This document shows positions 1-6,853 of a DNA stretch of 12,892 nt, piece by piece; within the stretch, counting starts at the first letter, position 1; each line of letters opens with the position of its first letter. Source of the DNA: JARLFX01 sp036404255 (GTDB lineage: Bacteria; Acidobacteriota; Terriglobia; Terriglobales; Acidobacteriaceae); assembly GCA_036404255.1 (NCBI GenBank), contig DASWOP010000137.1:1-12892 (forward strand), given 5' to 3'. The position numbers were made by a program, and so were the translations under genes. Below the pieces are notes generated by a model, which had not been told where the DNA came from, did not search any database, and was given only the letters and a program-made list of their open reading frames with translations.

Positions 1-1722
1 GGACTCGCCATCAGCCCTGACGGCAAGCTGCTCGCCTACACCACAGACGATACCGGCTTCCGCCAGTACACCCTGCACATCCGCGACATCAGCGGCAGCG
101 GCCATCTTCGCGGCGTCCCTGAAAACTCCGTCCTGCCCGAAATCGCCGGGGTCGCCGTCCGCGTTGGCTCCATCGCCTGGGCAGCAGATTCGCGCACCCT
201 CTTCTACACCGTGGAAGACGAAGCCACCAAGCGCCACAACCAGCTCTTCCGCTACTCCGCCGCTCTCGCCGGAGAGCCCGGCAGCGGACACACCCTCGTC
301 TTTGAAGAACCCGACGAGCGCTACAACATCGGCGTTGGCCGCACCCGCGACGGCGAGTACATCGTGCTCGAATCCGCCAGCCACATCACCTCCGAATGCA
401 AGGTTCTGCCCACGAGCAATCCCACCGGCGACTTCCGCCTGATTGCGCCGCGCATCGAAGATCAGGAGTACTCCCTCGATCACCGCGACGGCCACTTCTA
501 CATCCGCACCAACGACACCGGCCGCAACTTCCGTCTCGTCACCGCGCCAGCCGCAACGCCGGGCCGCGAGCACTGGCAGGAAGTGCTGCCCCACCGCGAC
601 GATGTCTCCCTCGAAGACTTTGATGTCTTCGCTAACTTCCTCGCCGTCAACGAGACACACGAAGGCCTGCCCCACCTGCGCATCTTTCCCTTCGCAGACA
701 ATCAACTCGCCACCGGCAAAGCTCAGGACATCCACTTTCCCGAACCAACTTACTCCGCCTCCGGTTACATCAACCGCGAGTTCCACACCGGAAAATTCCG
801 CTACTCTTACCAGTCCCTCGTCACGCCCGCTTCGGTCTATGAATACGACGTAGCCAGCGGCGACTCCACCCTGCTCAAGCAGCAGGAAGTCCCCGGTGGA
901 TTCGACCGCACCCTCTACGAATCCGCCCGCATATTTGCCACGGCGGCAGACGGCGTCCGCATCCCCGTCTCCATCGTCTATCGCCGCGACCTCTTCCAGC
1001 CGAGCCAGAATCCTCTCTACCAATACGGCTATGGCTCCTACGGATACGCTCTTCCCGTCGGCTTCAATCCCAACCGGCTCTCGCTGCTGGATCGCGGCCT
1101 CGTCCTTGCCTACGCCCACATCCGCGGCGGCGGCGACCTCGGCGACCCCTGGCATGATGCAGGCAAGATGATGACCAAGCGCACCACCTTCACCGACTTC
1201 ATCGCCGTCACCGAGCACCTGCTCGCGCAAGGCTACGGCCAGGCTGGCCGCGTCGCCATCGAAGGCGGCTCCGCTGGCGGTCTGCTCATGGGCGCAGTCG
1301 TAAACCTTCGCCCCGACCTCTACAGCGTCGTACTCTCGCACGTACCCTTCGTGGACGTGATGAACACCATGCTCGACGCATCGCTTCCGCTCACCGTCCC
1401 CGAGTACGAGGAGTGGGGCAATCCCAACGAGCAGCCCGCCTTCGAATACATGCTGAGCTACTCGCCCTACGACAATCTGAAACCCGCCGCCTATCCCGCC
1501 ATGCTGGTGAAGACCAGCCTGAACGATTCGCAGGTCATGTATTGGGAACCAGCCAAGTACGTCGCCAAACTGCGCACATTGAAGCAGGATGACACGCCCC
1601 TGCTCCTCCACATCAACATGGACGCCGGCCACGGCGGCGCATCCGGCCGCTACGACTACCTCAAGGAGATCGCCCTGGACTACGCCTTCCTGCTCACCCA
1701 GCTCGGCGTGGAGAAGGTTTAG
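1..1722 (+). CDS. ptrB: Oligopeptidase B (S9A family serine peptidase), 5' end missing
   Basis: The frame is open from base 1 to the TAG at 1720-1722, giving 573 residues of a family normally near 700, so roughly the first 120-140 residues lie outside the window. The enzyme hydrolyses short peptides after Arg or Lys. The first ~300 residues fit the beta-propeller domain that restricts access to the active site; the rest is the alpha/beta-hydrolase domain. Visible motifs, in fragment numbering: the RGGGDLG block, the nucleophile S424 in EGGSAGG, D509 in LNDSQV and H544 in DAGHGG. The Ser-Asp and Asp-His spacings (85 and 35) equal those I recall for E. coli protease II (S532, D617, H652). E468 and E470, just before EWGNP, match the two glutamates that bind the basic P1 side chain, so trypsin-like specificity is inferred. 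It converges on the vapBC genes with a palindromic repeat between them. No export signal can be judged because the start is missing. Confidence 0.95.
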   Translation, partial: GLAISPDGKLLAYTTDDTGFRQYTLHIRDISGSGHLRGVPENSVLPEIAGVAVRVGSIAWAADSRTLFYTVEDEATKRHNQLFRYSAALAGEPGSGHTLVFEEPDERYNIGVGRTRDGEYIVLESASHITSECKVLPTSNPTGDFRLIAPRIEDQEYSLDHRDGHFYIRTNDTGRNFRLVTAPAATPGREHWQEVLPHRDDVSLEDFDVFANFLAVNETHEGLPHLRIFPFADNQLATGKAQDIHFPEPTYSASGYINREFHTGKFRYSYQSLVTPASVYEYDVASGDSTLLKQQEVPGGFDRTLYESARIFATAADGVRIPVSIVYRRDLFQPSQNPLYQYGYGSYGYALPVGFNPNRLSLLDRGLVLAYAHIRGGGDLGDPWHDAGKMMTKRTTFTDFIAVTEHLLAQGYGQAGRVAIEGGSAGGLLMGAVVNLRPDLYSVVLSHVPFVDVMNTMLDASLPLTVPEYEEWGNPNEQPAFEYMLSYSPYDNLKPAAYPAMLVKTSLNDSQVMYWEPAKYVAKLRTLKQDDTPLLLHINMDAGHGGASGRYDYLKEIALDYAFLLTQLGVEKV

Positions 1723-1770
1723 AGCAAATTTTCTATTAGTGTAAGGGCATCACTGATCTATATATTGTTT

Positions 1771-1800
1771 GTCATTCCGAAGCGCAGCGCGCGGAATCTG
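1771..1800 (+). repeat. Interspersed palindromic repeat, family A copy 1
   Basis: A 30-bp element starting GTCATTCCGAAGCG and ending GCGCGGAATCTG. It is preceded by TTGTTT and followed by a pyrimidine-rich stretch. The outer arms ATTCCG and CGGAAT are inverted repeats, so it can fold. The copies at 8324 and 8382 differ from it only at the fifteenth base (C here, T and A there). It lies between the convergent ends of the oligopeptidase and vapC genes, where it might act as a 3' hairpin for either. No other terminator is evident in 1723-1846. Confidence 0.8.
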
Positions 1801-1846
1801 CTTCTTAAGTGCCACCACACCCTATTCCATCAACGGCACGAATGCT

Positions 1847-2233
1847 CTACAGAACGCGCACAACATCCGTCTTCGCAAAATCATTGCCCTTGAAGAGCAG
1901 CGGTTCGCCAGTCTGCTTGGAGAGCGCATACGAAAAGCAGTCGCCGTAGTTCAGCCCCGCAGGATGCCTGCCTTTGCCGAAGAAACGTGCCGCATCAATG
2001 GCGATGCGGGCCTGCTCTTCGTCCACGGGGACGATTTGAATGCCTGCCCGATCAACGAACCGCTCAAATTCCTCGAATGCTGTCTCGGATCGGTTGATGA
2101 GATTGATGCCAATCTCCAGCAATGTGGCAGCGGAGACGAGGCAGTGTTCATCCGCCGTGATGCTGTCAATAAACTTTCTGGCTTCTGGCTCTACATAAAC
2201 GATAGCGAGCAGCGCAGACGAATCGATCACCAT
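1847..2233 (-). CDS. vapC: VapC-family PIN-domain ribonuclease toxin
   Basis: A 128-residue protein, the usual size for VapC toxins. PIN domains are Mg-dependent endoribonucleases; VapC toxins cut tRNA or rRNA and halt translation until bound by the cognate antitoxin. The four acidic positions expected for the active site are present: D4 in the opening MVIDSSALLAI, E40 in LLEIGIN, D98 in NYGDCF and D118 in GNDF. The core therefore looks intact. Its ATG shares one base with the TGA of the antitoxin gene (TGATG), which is typical of translational coupling, and no good Shine-Dalgarno sequence of its own is seen. The RNA target cannot be read from the sequence. Confidence 0.92.
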   Translation of the reverse strand: MVIDSSALLAIVYVEPEARKFIDSITADEHCLVSAATLLEIGINLINRSETAFEEFERFVDRAGIQIVPVDEEQARIAIDAARFFGKGRHPAGLNYGDCFSYALSKQTGEPLLFKGNDFAKTDVVRVL

Positions 2234-2487
2234 CAGCGCGGCAACCCGATCTCATCGTAGCCAATGATCTCATCGGGCGTCCGATTGTCTTTAGGCGGAT
2301 ACGCCGCGATACGTTTCGCAATTCGCATCAGTTCTTCTGCCAATTGGGGGTTCGGTTTTCTGGACCGCCGCTTCAGCTTTAGTTCCCGCACCGCGATGCC
2401 AATCGTCTGCGTGATGGTCTCGCCCGTCTCAGCCGCCAGGTCCCGTATGTCCCGCTCGACCTCCGGATTGTTGATATGAAGCGCCAT
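2233..2487 (-). CDS. vapB: VapB-type antitoxin (Rv0623-like / PSK transcription-factor family)
   Basis: 84 residues starting MALHINNPEVERDIRDL. The N-terminal half resembles the Rv0623-like antitoxins, which bind DNA as dimers and repress their own operon. The C-terminal tail, with EIIGYDEIGLP, is the usual toxin-wrapping segment of this family. A longer open frame runs upstream to 2655, but the added residues come from the ABC transporter gene read in another frame and do not look like antitoxin. I place the start at the ATG at 2487, directly after the operator-like repeats. There is no Shine-Dalgarno sequence within 15 bases upstream, so initiation may be on a leaderless or very short leader. 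The stop overlaps the vapC start by one base. Confidence 0.9.
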   Translation of the reverse strand: MALHINNPEVERDIRDLAAETGETITQTIGIAVRELKLKRRSRKPNPQLAEELMRIAKRIAAYPPKDNRTPDEIIGYDEIGLPR

Positions 2488-2494
2488 AGAGACA

Positions 2495-2524
2495 ATGTAC
2501 ATCAGATGTACATTCCATGTACAT
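2495..2524 (-). promoter_or_regulatory. Probable vapBC operator: three ATGTACAT palindromes
   Basis: The perfect 8-bp palindrome ATGTACAT occurs at 2495-2502, 2506-2513 and 2517-2524. The two spacers are three bases each (CAG and TCC), giving an exact 11-bp pitch, about one helical turn. The array begins 7 bases upstream of the vapB ATG and ends 3 bases before the ABC transporter stop codon. Equally spaced palindromes on one DNA face suit cooperative binding of antitoxin dimers or toxin-antitoxin complexes. A weak -10-like TACATT (2499-2494) lies inside the array, so binding would block the promoter. Repeat and spacing are seen directly; the role is inferred from the autoregulation known for VapBC. 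Confidence 0.75.
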
Positions 2525-2527
2525 CCC

Positions 2528-4420
2528 CTACTTCGCAGCCTCTTCTTCTTCCACCGTATCGCCTTCGCCCGGTGCCAGGAACAAATTCTGTTCCAGCCCC
2601 TGCTGGCGCGTATACAGGTCAAAGTACCGGCCCTGCGCTGCGTAGAGTTGCTCATGCGTTCCCCGCTCCAGTATCCGGCCCTCTTCGATCACGAGGATCT
2701 GGTCCGCCCGCCGAATCGTCGACAGCCTGTGCGCGATCACGAACGTCGTCCGCCCCTGCATCAGGAAGTGCAGCCCCTGCTGAATCAGCGCCTCCGACTC
2801 TGAATCCAGCGAACTCGTCGCCTCGTCCAGAATCAAAATCCGCGGGTCCGCCAGAATCGCCCGTGCGATCGACAGCCTCTGCCGCTGGCCGCCCGATAGC
2901 TTCACCCCGCGCTCGCCCACAACAGTTTCGTACTTCTCCGGAAACCGCTCCGCAAACTCATCCACCCGCGCAATGTGGCATGCATTCATCAACTGCTCAT
3001 CCGTTGCCTGCGGACGCGAGAACAAAATGTTTTCGCGAATGCTGCCGTCGAACAGGAACGTCTCCTGCAACACCACGCCAAGCTGCATCCGGTAGCTGCT
3101 CAGCCGGATCGTCGCCAGGTCAACGCCATCGATCAGGATCTTGCCCGACCCCGCCGTATGAAAGCCGCAGATCAGGCTGATGATAGTCGACTTGCCCGAG
3201 CCCGACGAACCCACCAGCGCCGTCACCGTGCCCGGCTTGCTCTCAAAGCTGATGCCGTGCAGCACCGGCTTGCCCTCTTCATACGCAAAGCCCACATTGT
3301 CGAATGCCACGTCGCCCTGAATCGGGTCCACCACATGCACGCGCTGCGGTTCGCTGTCCTCTTCGCGTTCCGATAGAATCTCGGTCGTGCGATCCAGCCC
3401 GGCAAACGCCTCCGTCAACTGCGTGCCGATAGAAACCAGCTGCGCGATTGGCGCCACCAGGAACGCAAGCAGAGTGGTAAAGGTGAAGTAAGCGCCGATG
3501 GACAAGCGCCCCGCCAGATGCTCGTGCGCGCCCAGGTACATCAGCAGACCACCCACCAGCCCCAGCACCACGGTCGATGAAAGCGTCATTACAGACTGCG
3601 CCGTCAGCGAGCGAAACACGTTATCCAGCAGCCGCGTCACACCCCCCGCGAACACCTTCGCCTCGCTCTCCTCCGCGTGATACCCCTTCACCACGCGCAC
3701 GCCGCCCAGCGACTCCGTCAGCCGCCCCGTCACCTCAGCGTTCAACTTCGCCCGCTCCCGGAAAATCGGTCGAATCGTATTGAATGCGCGCTGCAGAATC
3801 AATCCAAATACCAGCAGAATCCCCAGCGTCAGCAGCGTCATGCGAACGTTGACGCTGATCAGGAAGCAGAACGCCACCACCGCCGACAGTATCCCGCCCA
3901 CAAATCCGATCAGCCCCGTGCCCACCAGGTTGCGCACGCCTTCCACATCCGTCATGATGCGCGCCACCAGCGTGCCCGTGCGGTTTTCGTCATAGAATGA
4001 AACCGGCAACCGGCCGATGTGCGCCTGCACCTTCATACGCAGCTCAGAGATCAGCCGCTGACCACCCTTTGAAAGCATCTGCGACAGCGCATACGAACTG
4101 ATGCCCTGGATGATCGTGGCCGTGACCACCATCCCGATGATCCCCGGCAGCAGACTCATCTGCCCGCCCGATATCACCTTGTCAATCAAAGGGCGCAACG
4201 ACATCGGCAGCACAAAACCAGCCAGCGTGTTGATCACCATCAGCACCAGGCTAACGCTCAGCAGCACGCGCCGCGGCTTGATCAGCGCCCACACCTCAGG
4301 CAACACCTTCTTCAGTGGCGGCTTCGGTTTTTTCGTAGCATCAACAGCGCCGCGCCCGCGAGCACGCGTATGCCCTTCGGCACGCAAATTCCCCGGACTA
4401 AGGCTACCTATTGCTGGCAT
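2528..4420 (-). CDS. ABC exporter, fused membrane and ATPase domains (MsbA/MdlB type)
   Basis: 630 residues, the usual length for a bacterial half-size exporter that works as a dimer in the inner membrane. A basic 45-residue lead precedes an ABC-transporter type 1 membrane domain with hydrophobic segments near 52-72, 88-110, 166-190, 192-212, 278-297 and 310-330. The ATPase domain follows with every element: A-loop Y380, Walker A GSSGSGKST (404-412), Q-loop Q452, signature LSGGQ (508-512), Walker B ILILDE (D532, catalytic E533), D-loop SSLD (536-539) and H-loop H564. Both halves of the ATP site are canonical, so a homodimer is plausible. The tail is acidic (EEEE). Substrate cannot be read: lipid, drug and peptide exporters share this plan. 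The ATG is preceded by GGAG at 4432-4435, 11 bases away, a loose spacing. It follows the small membrane protein gene by 58 bases and is probably co-transcribed with it. Its stop is 40 bases before vapB, so readthrough could reach the toxin-antitoxin genes. Confidence 0.93.
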   Translation of the reverse strand: MPAIGSLSPGNLRAEGHTRARGRGAVDATKKPKPPLKKVLPEVWALIKPRRVLLSVSLVLMVINTLAGFVLPMSLRPLIDKVISGGQMSLLPGIIGMVVTATIIQGISSYALSQMLSKGGQRLISELRMKVQAHIGRLPVSFYDENRTGTLVARIMTDVEGVRNLVGTGLIGFVGGILSAVVAFCFLISVNVRMTLLTLGILLVFGLILQRAFNTIRPIFRERAKLNAEVTGRLTESLGGVRVVKGYHAEESEAKVFAGGVTRLLDNVFRSLTAQSVMTLSSTVVLGLVGGLLMYLGAHEHLAGRLSIGAYFTFTTLLAFLVAPIAQLVSIGTQLTEAFAGLDRTTEILSEREEDSEPQRVHVVDPIQGDVAFDNVGFAYEEGKPVLHGISFESKPGTVTALVGSSGSGKSTIISLICGFHTAGSGKILIDGVDLATIRLSSYRMQLGVVLQETFLFDGSIRENILFSRPQATDEQLMNACHIARVDEFAERFPEKYETVVGERGVKLSGGQRQRLSIARAILADPRILILDEATSSLDSESEALIQQGLHFLMQGRTTFVIAHRLSTIRRADQILVIEEGRILERGTHEQLYAAQGRYFDLYTRQQGLEQNLFLAPGEGDTVEEEEAAK

Positions 4421-4478
4421 AACTAATTGGACTCCATCGCAACGAGCAGCGACTCATTTACTACGAATTGCGTTCAGC

Positions 4479-4850
4479 TCAGGCCGCCCGCGCCCTGCGG
4501 ACCGCGATAAAACTCCGCACGCACAGTAGCACCAGCATCAGGCAGATAATGGCCATCAGCAACTCTTCGCGAACCACCATGTTCAGCACAATGGCATGCG
4601 CTTTCACCCATGCCATCACTACCCGAACTGCCGGAAAGATGAACCCGAGCAGCGCCACCGTGACCGCAATGTGCATCACCAGCATGCGCCGTTTTTCATT
4701 GTCGCTCTTCGCCAGCATGCCCAGCACCAGCAGCACAATCCCAAACCAAAACGGAATCATCGAGGTCCAATGCGTGTGCCCGGTAAGGAAGAAGAAGATC
4801 AGCCCAACAACCATGAGCAGTACCGAAAAGCGAATCGTAACGTTTGCCAT
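4479..4850 (-). CDS. Small four-helix membrane protein of unknown function
   Basis: 123 residues with four hydrophobic helices at about 7-23, 30-47, 56-80 and 97-113, and a basic C-terminal end (VRRARAA) expected to sit in the cytoplasm. No catalytic or ligand motif stands out and I do not recognise a named family. The ATG follows a good Shine-Dalgarno sequence. The gene lies 58 bases upstream of the ABC exporter on the same strand with no terminator between, so a shared transcript is likely. A partner role for the exporter is possible, but nothing in the protein shows it. The coding frame is supported by the consistent membrane-protein composition; the overlapping plus-strand frame is Thr/Ser/Pro-rich and unlike a real protein. 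Confidence 0.8.
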   Translation of the reverse strand: MANVTIRFSVLLMVVGLIFFFLTGHTHWTSMIPFWFGIVLLVLGMLAKSDNEKRRMLVMHIAVTVALLGFIFPAVRVVMAWVKAHAIVLNMVVREELLMAIICLMLVLLCVRSFIAVRRARAA

Positions 4851-4854
4851 AAAT

Positions 4855-4860
4855 TCTCCA
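4855..4860 (-). promoter_or_regulatory. Ribosome binding site of the small membrane protein gene
   Basis: On the minus strand TGGAGA is followed by ATTT and then the ATG at 4850. This is one of only two clear Shine-Dalgarno sequences in the window and it fixes the start of the gene. Confidence 0.7.
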
Positions 4861-4980
4861 GTACCGGCTACCGCAGCCGGACAATTTGTGCAGGAACCTC
4901 AAGCATAGCAGCGCCACGCACCAACTACGCCAGAGCCAGCCTACATCCCAAACCTAAGCGCTGAAACCGGGCAGGAAAGT

Positions 4981-5109
4981 GGGTGTCCCGGGTCTCGCTT
5001 TTGAGGCCCGGGTTTCTCCCACCACGAATCTGGGTGCCCCATACATCGCGCCACTTTGCGATGAGTGGAACATTCGCGCGAAGCGCCAACGCGCCCGCCC
5101 ATCTCCCCA
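4981..5109 (+). repeat. Interspersed repeat, family C copy 1 (with 5' hairpin)
   Basis: Begins with an inverted repeat, CCCGGGTCTC against GAGGCCCGGG (4987-5012, one G-T pair). It continues with GGTTTCTCCCACCACGAATC and TGGGTGCCCCATACATCGCG, then a short palindromic stretch around GCGATGAGTGG and a GCGCGAAGCGCCAACGC block. The same order of blocks recurs at 5260-5393 and partly at 5656-5731. Frames across it are repeat-derived and not credible genes. Bases 4851-4980 just upstream show nothing else recognisable. Confidence 0.75.
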
Positions 5110-5129
5110 TCACCACTCATCTCCATCGA

Positions 5130-5158
5130 GTCATTCTGAGCGAAGCCGAAGAATCCAG
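5130..5158 (+). repeat. Interspersed repeat, family B copy 1
   Basis: GTCATTCTGAGCGAAGCCGA followed by AGAATCCAG. It is similar at both ends to family A (GTCATTCCGA...GGAATC), so the two families may share an origin. It lies 20 bases after family C copy 1, the same arrangement seen at 5418. Confidence 0.65.
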
Positions 5159-5259
5159 ACGAACCCCAACGCCACCCATACATCCCCCAGCTTCCGCCGC
5201 ACGAACGCTCGTGGCTTCCAGACGTGGAGCACCGTGCAGTCCGTCATCTTCGCCGTCTT

Positions 5260-5393
5260 GGGTCCGTGAAACCGGCATAAGTTCACACGGACGACCCAGG
5301 TTTCTCCCACCACAAATCTGGGTGCCCCATTCATCGCGTTTCTGCGATGCGTGGGATATTCCTGCGAAGCGCGAACGCCCCTGCCCATCTCCC
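5260..5393 (+). repeat. Interspersed repeat, family C copy 2 (with 5' hairpin)
   Basis: Starts with a different hairpin from copy 1, GTCCGTG (5262-5268) against CACGGAC (5286-5292). It then has the same GGTTTCTCCCACCACAAATC and TGGGTGCCCCATTCATCGCG blocks and a GCGAAGCGCGAACGC block ending CTGCCCATCTCCC. The stems differ in sequence from copy 1 but keep the fold, which suggests the structure matters. Confidence 0.75.
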
Positions 5394-5417
5394 TCCACTC
5401 CGATAAATATAAAACTT

Positions 5418-5475
5418 GTCATCCTGAGCGCAGCCACTCGCAGCCTAATCGCGAGTGGCGCAGTCGAAGGACCTG
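5418..5475 (+). repeat. Interspersed repeat, family B copy 2 with internal hairpin
   Basis: Opens GTCATCCTGAGCGCA and closes GTCGAAGGACCTG. Between them is a perfect 9-bp inverted repeat, GCCACTCGC (5433-5441) and GCGAGTGGC (5451-5459), with a 9-base loop. Copies 1 and 3 lack this longer stem, so the middle of family B is variable while its ends are conserved. Confidence 0.7.
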
Positions 5476-5524
5476 CTTCTCTACCCACACCGTCCGCGCC
5501 ACAAGCCAAAGGCAGGTGCTACCC

Positions 5525-5654
5525 AGCCACAAGGAAAACATGCCTTCGGATTAAGCCCCCGGCTTCAGCCGGGGGAAGTGGGGGTTTCAGCCCCACAGAA
5601 AAAAGCCGCGCCGTCAGGCGCTTACCTCTCTGCCGAAGGCACGAGCGCAGCCGC
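5525..5654 (+). repeat. Long interspersed repeat, family D copy 1
   Basis: About 130 bases, roughly 90% identical by eye to 5776-5903. It holds three successive hairpins: CCCCCGGCT/AGCCGGGGG around 5555-5575, a GTGGGG/CCCCAC stem, and GCGCC-GTCA-GGCGC at 5608-5621. Read on the minus strand, the last stem is followed by GGC and six T, like an intrinsic terminator. It ends GAGCGCAGCCGC, directly against family C copy 3. Confidence 0.85.
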
Positions 5655-5655
5655 C

Positions 5656-5731
5656 GGGTGCCCCATTCATCGCGTTTTGTGCGATGAGTGGGATATTCGC
5701 GCAACGCGCGAACGCTCCTGCCCAACTCTCC
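5656..5731 (+). repeat. Interspersed repeat, family C copy 3 (5' part missing)
   Basis: Begins at GGGTGCCCCATTCATCGCG and continues through GCGATGAGTGGGATATTCGC to CTCCTGCCCAACTCTCC. The leading hairpin and the TTTCTCCCACCAC block of the other copies are absent, and family D copy 1 ends one base before it. This looks like a junction where one repeat replaced the start of another. Confidence 0.7.
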
Positions 5732-5775
5732 ATCGACAACAAATTCAACTCCATGCCCACTCAACCCCGCCAACT

Positions 5776-5903
5776 AGCCACAGGGGAAACATGCCTTCGG
5801 ATTAAGCCCCCGGCTTCAGCCGGGGGAAGTGGGGCTTCAGCCCCACAAAAAAAGCCGCGCCATCAGGCGCCTTCCTCTCTGCCGAAGGCCCGAGCGCAGC
5901 CGC
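5776..5903 (+). repeat. Long interspersed repeat, family D copy 2
   Basis: The second copy of the 5525-5654 element, offset by 251 bases in the same orientation. Differences include a two-base shortening in the second stem, which here is the cleaner GTGGGGC-TTCA-GCCCCAC, and a handful of substitutions. It ends 28 bases from the stop codon of the SCO-family gene. Confidence 0.85.
5847..5870 (-). terminator. Possible intrinsic terminator for the SCO gene, inside repeat D2
   Basis: On the minus strand a GCGCC-TGAT-GGCGC hairpin is followed by GGC and seven T. It starts 62 bases after the SCO-family stop codon and points the right way. The stem is short (5 bp, all G-C), so strength is uncertain. 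The same structure with six T occurs in repeat copy D1 (5599-5621). Confidence 0.45.
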
Positions 5904-5931
5904 AGGCGAAGCGAGCCCCCACCACGGATCC

Positions 5932-6840
5932 CTACTTCGCCGCCTCATTCTTCACGGCCTTCAGCATCTCCTGCGGCTGCCAGTCCTTCATCGGATACCA
6001 GCCCACCACCTTACCGTCCTTGCCCGCCAGCATCGTCGAAAGCGAATGGTTCAGCGTGCCCTTTTCGCCCGGCGTCACACCCACATCAAAAAACTGAGTG
6101 ATGCGCGGCAGATCATCCTTCGTCGGCGCGGCAAAGTCCCAATGCTCGAACTTCTCGTTCGTGTACTTGCCCGTGTAAGCGCCGCCATAGCTCCGCAGCA
6201 CCGCCGGAGTATCGTACGCCGGATCAAAGCTGATGCTGAGCAGATGCGTCTTCGCATACAGCTTCGGATCAGCCGCCAGCGCATGATCGATCTGCGCAAA
6301 ATTCTCGCTCATCTTCGGGCAAAAATCCGCCAGCGGGCAGCGCGTGTAGATGAACGTCAGCAGCAGCGCCTTACCCCGAAACTGTGACAGGTGGATCGCC
6401 TTCCCGCTCTGGTTCGTCAGCTTGAAATCCGGCAACTCCTCGCCCACCTGCGGCACGTGATACTGCACCGCCGGCTTGTAGTCCGGCTTCGATTGCGCCA
6501 CAATCACGATCTGATCCAGCTTCGCATCGTGAAAGCCGCCCTCGTCCTTCGTCGTGCGGATCACGCCCGTAATCCGGTCGCCCGGATGCAACTCGCCGAT
6601 CACCTCTGGCTGCGCCAGTTTGTAAGGCATCGCCATGGCTTCCATAAATCCCGGTATAGCCTCCGCGTCCACCGTCACTTCGCCCGCTGCAGCGTCCGTA
6701 GAAACAACGGAGCCTTTCAACGGAAAAGTCACAGCATTCCCCTGTGTTTGCTGGGCAGGAGCAGCCGCACGGCGGCACCCTGACACGCCCAACGCGAGCG
6801 CCAGCCCCATCACAGCACAACCTTGCATAAAGATCTTCAT
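5932..6840 (-). CDS. Copper lipoprotein: CusF-like domain fused to SCO1/SenC domain
   Basis: 302 residues. The N-terminus MKIFMQGCAVMGLALALG ends in a lipobox, VSGC, with C22 as the likely lipidated residue, so the protein should be anchored on the outer face of the inner membrane or in the periplasm. Residues ~37-117 resemble CusF-type copper-binding domains (IPGFMEAMAMPYK). Residues ~130-300 are a SCO1/SenC thioredoxin fold: PDFKLTNQSGK, FRGKALLLTFIYTRC, and copper ligands C168, C174 and H265 (in LNHSLSTML). SCO proteins deliver copper to the CuA site of cytochrome c oxidase or protect it redox-wise. The cysteines are CX5C (CPLADFC) rather than the classical CX3C. The CusF part keeps an MxM pair (M69, M71), but the usual His and Trp positions look replaced. 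The open frame extends to 6987, but the lipoprotein signal fixes the start at 6840. No Shine-Dalgarno is seen. No oxidase gene lies nearby. Confidence 0.88.
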   Translation of the reverse strand: MKIFMQGCAVMGLALALGVSGCRRAAAPAQQTQGNAVTFPLKGSVVSTDAAAGEVTVDAEAIPGFMEAMAMPYKLAQPEVIGELHPGDRITGVIRTTKDEGGFHDAKLDQIVIVAQSKPDYKPAVQYHVPQVGEELPDFKLTNQSGKAIHLSQFRGKALLLTFIYTRCPLADFCPKMSENFAQIDHALAADPKLYAKTHLLSISFDPAYDTPAVLRSYGGAYTGKYTNEKFEHWDFAAPTKDDLPRITQFFDVGVTPGEKGTLNHSLSTMLAGKDGKVVGWYPMKDWQPQEMLKAVKNEAAK

Positions 6841-6847
6841 GTGTTTA

Positions 6848-6853
6848 ATTCTA
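6848..6853 (-). promoter_or_regulatory. Candidate -10 element of a leaderless SCO-gene transcript
   Basis: TAGAAT ends exactly 7 bases before the ATG at 6840, with TAAACAC between and no Shine-Dalgarno. Transcription from it would start at or next to the ATG. No convincing -35 is found at 16-18 bases. The assignment rests on position and the TAnnnT match only. Confidence 0.35.

Noticed and set aside
1723..1770. Possible intrinsic terminator right after the oligopeptidase stop
   Set aside because: The stretch is A+T-rich but I found no stem followed by a T-run; only the family A repeat downstream can fold.
2488..2655. A longer VapB starting at 2655
   Set aside because: The extra residues are the end of the ABC transporter gene in another frame plus the operator repeats. 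The family start is MALHINN at 2487.
5117..5509. A 130-codon minus-strand frame in the same block
   Set aside because: It covers the same repeats in antisense, and its composition follows the repeats rather than a protein family.
4983..5687. A 234-codon plus-strand frame across the repeat block
   Set aside because: It is made of translated repeats (families B, C and D), is Ser/Pro/Arg-rich without a fold signature, has no ribosome binding site and repeats itself. Frames like this are often mis-annotated as hypothetical proteins.
4981..5903. Possible CRISPR array
   Set aside because: The repeats are of several kinds, 30-130 bases long, unevenly spaced and partly truncated, with no uniform spacers and no cas genes.
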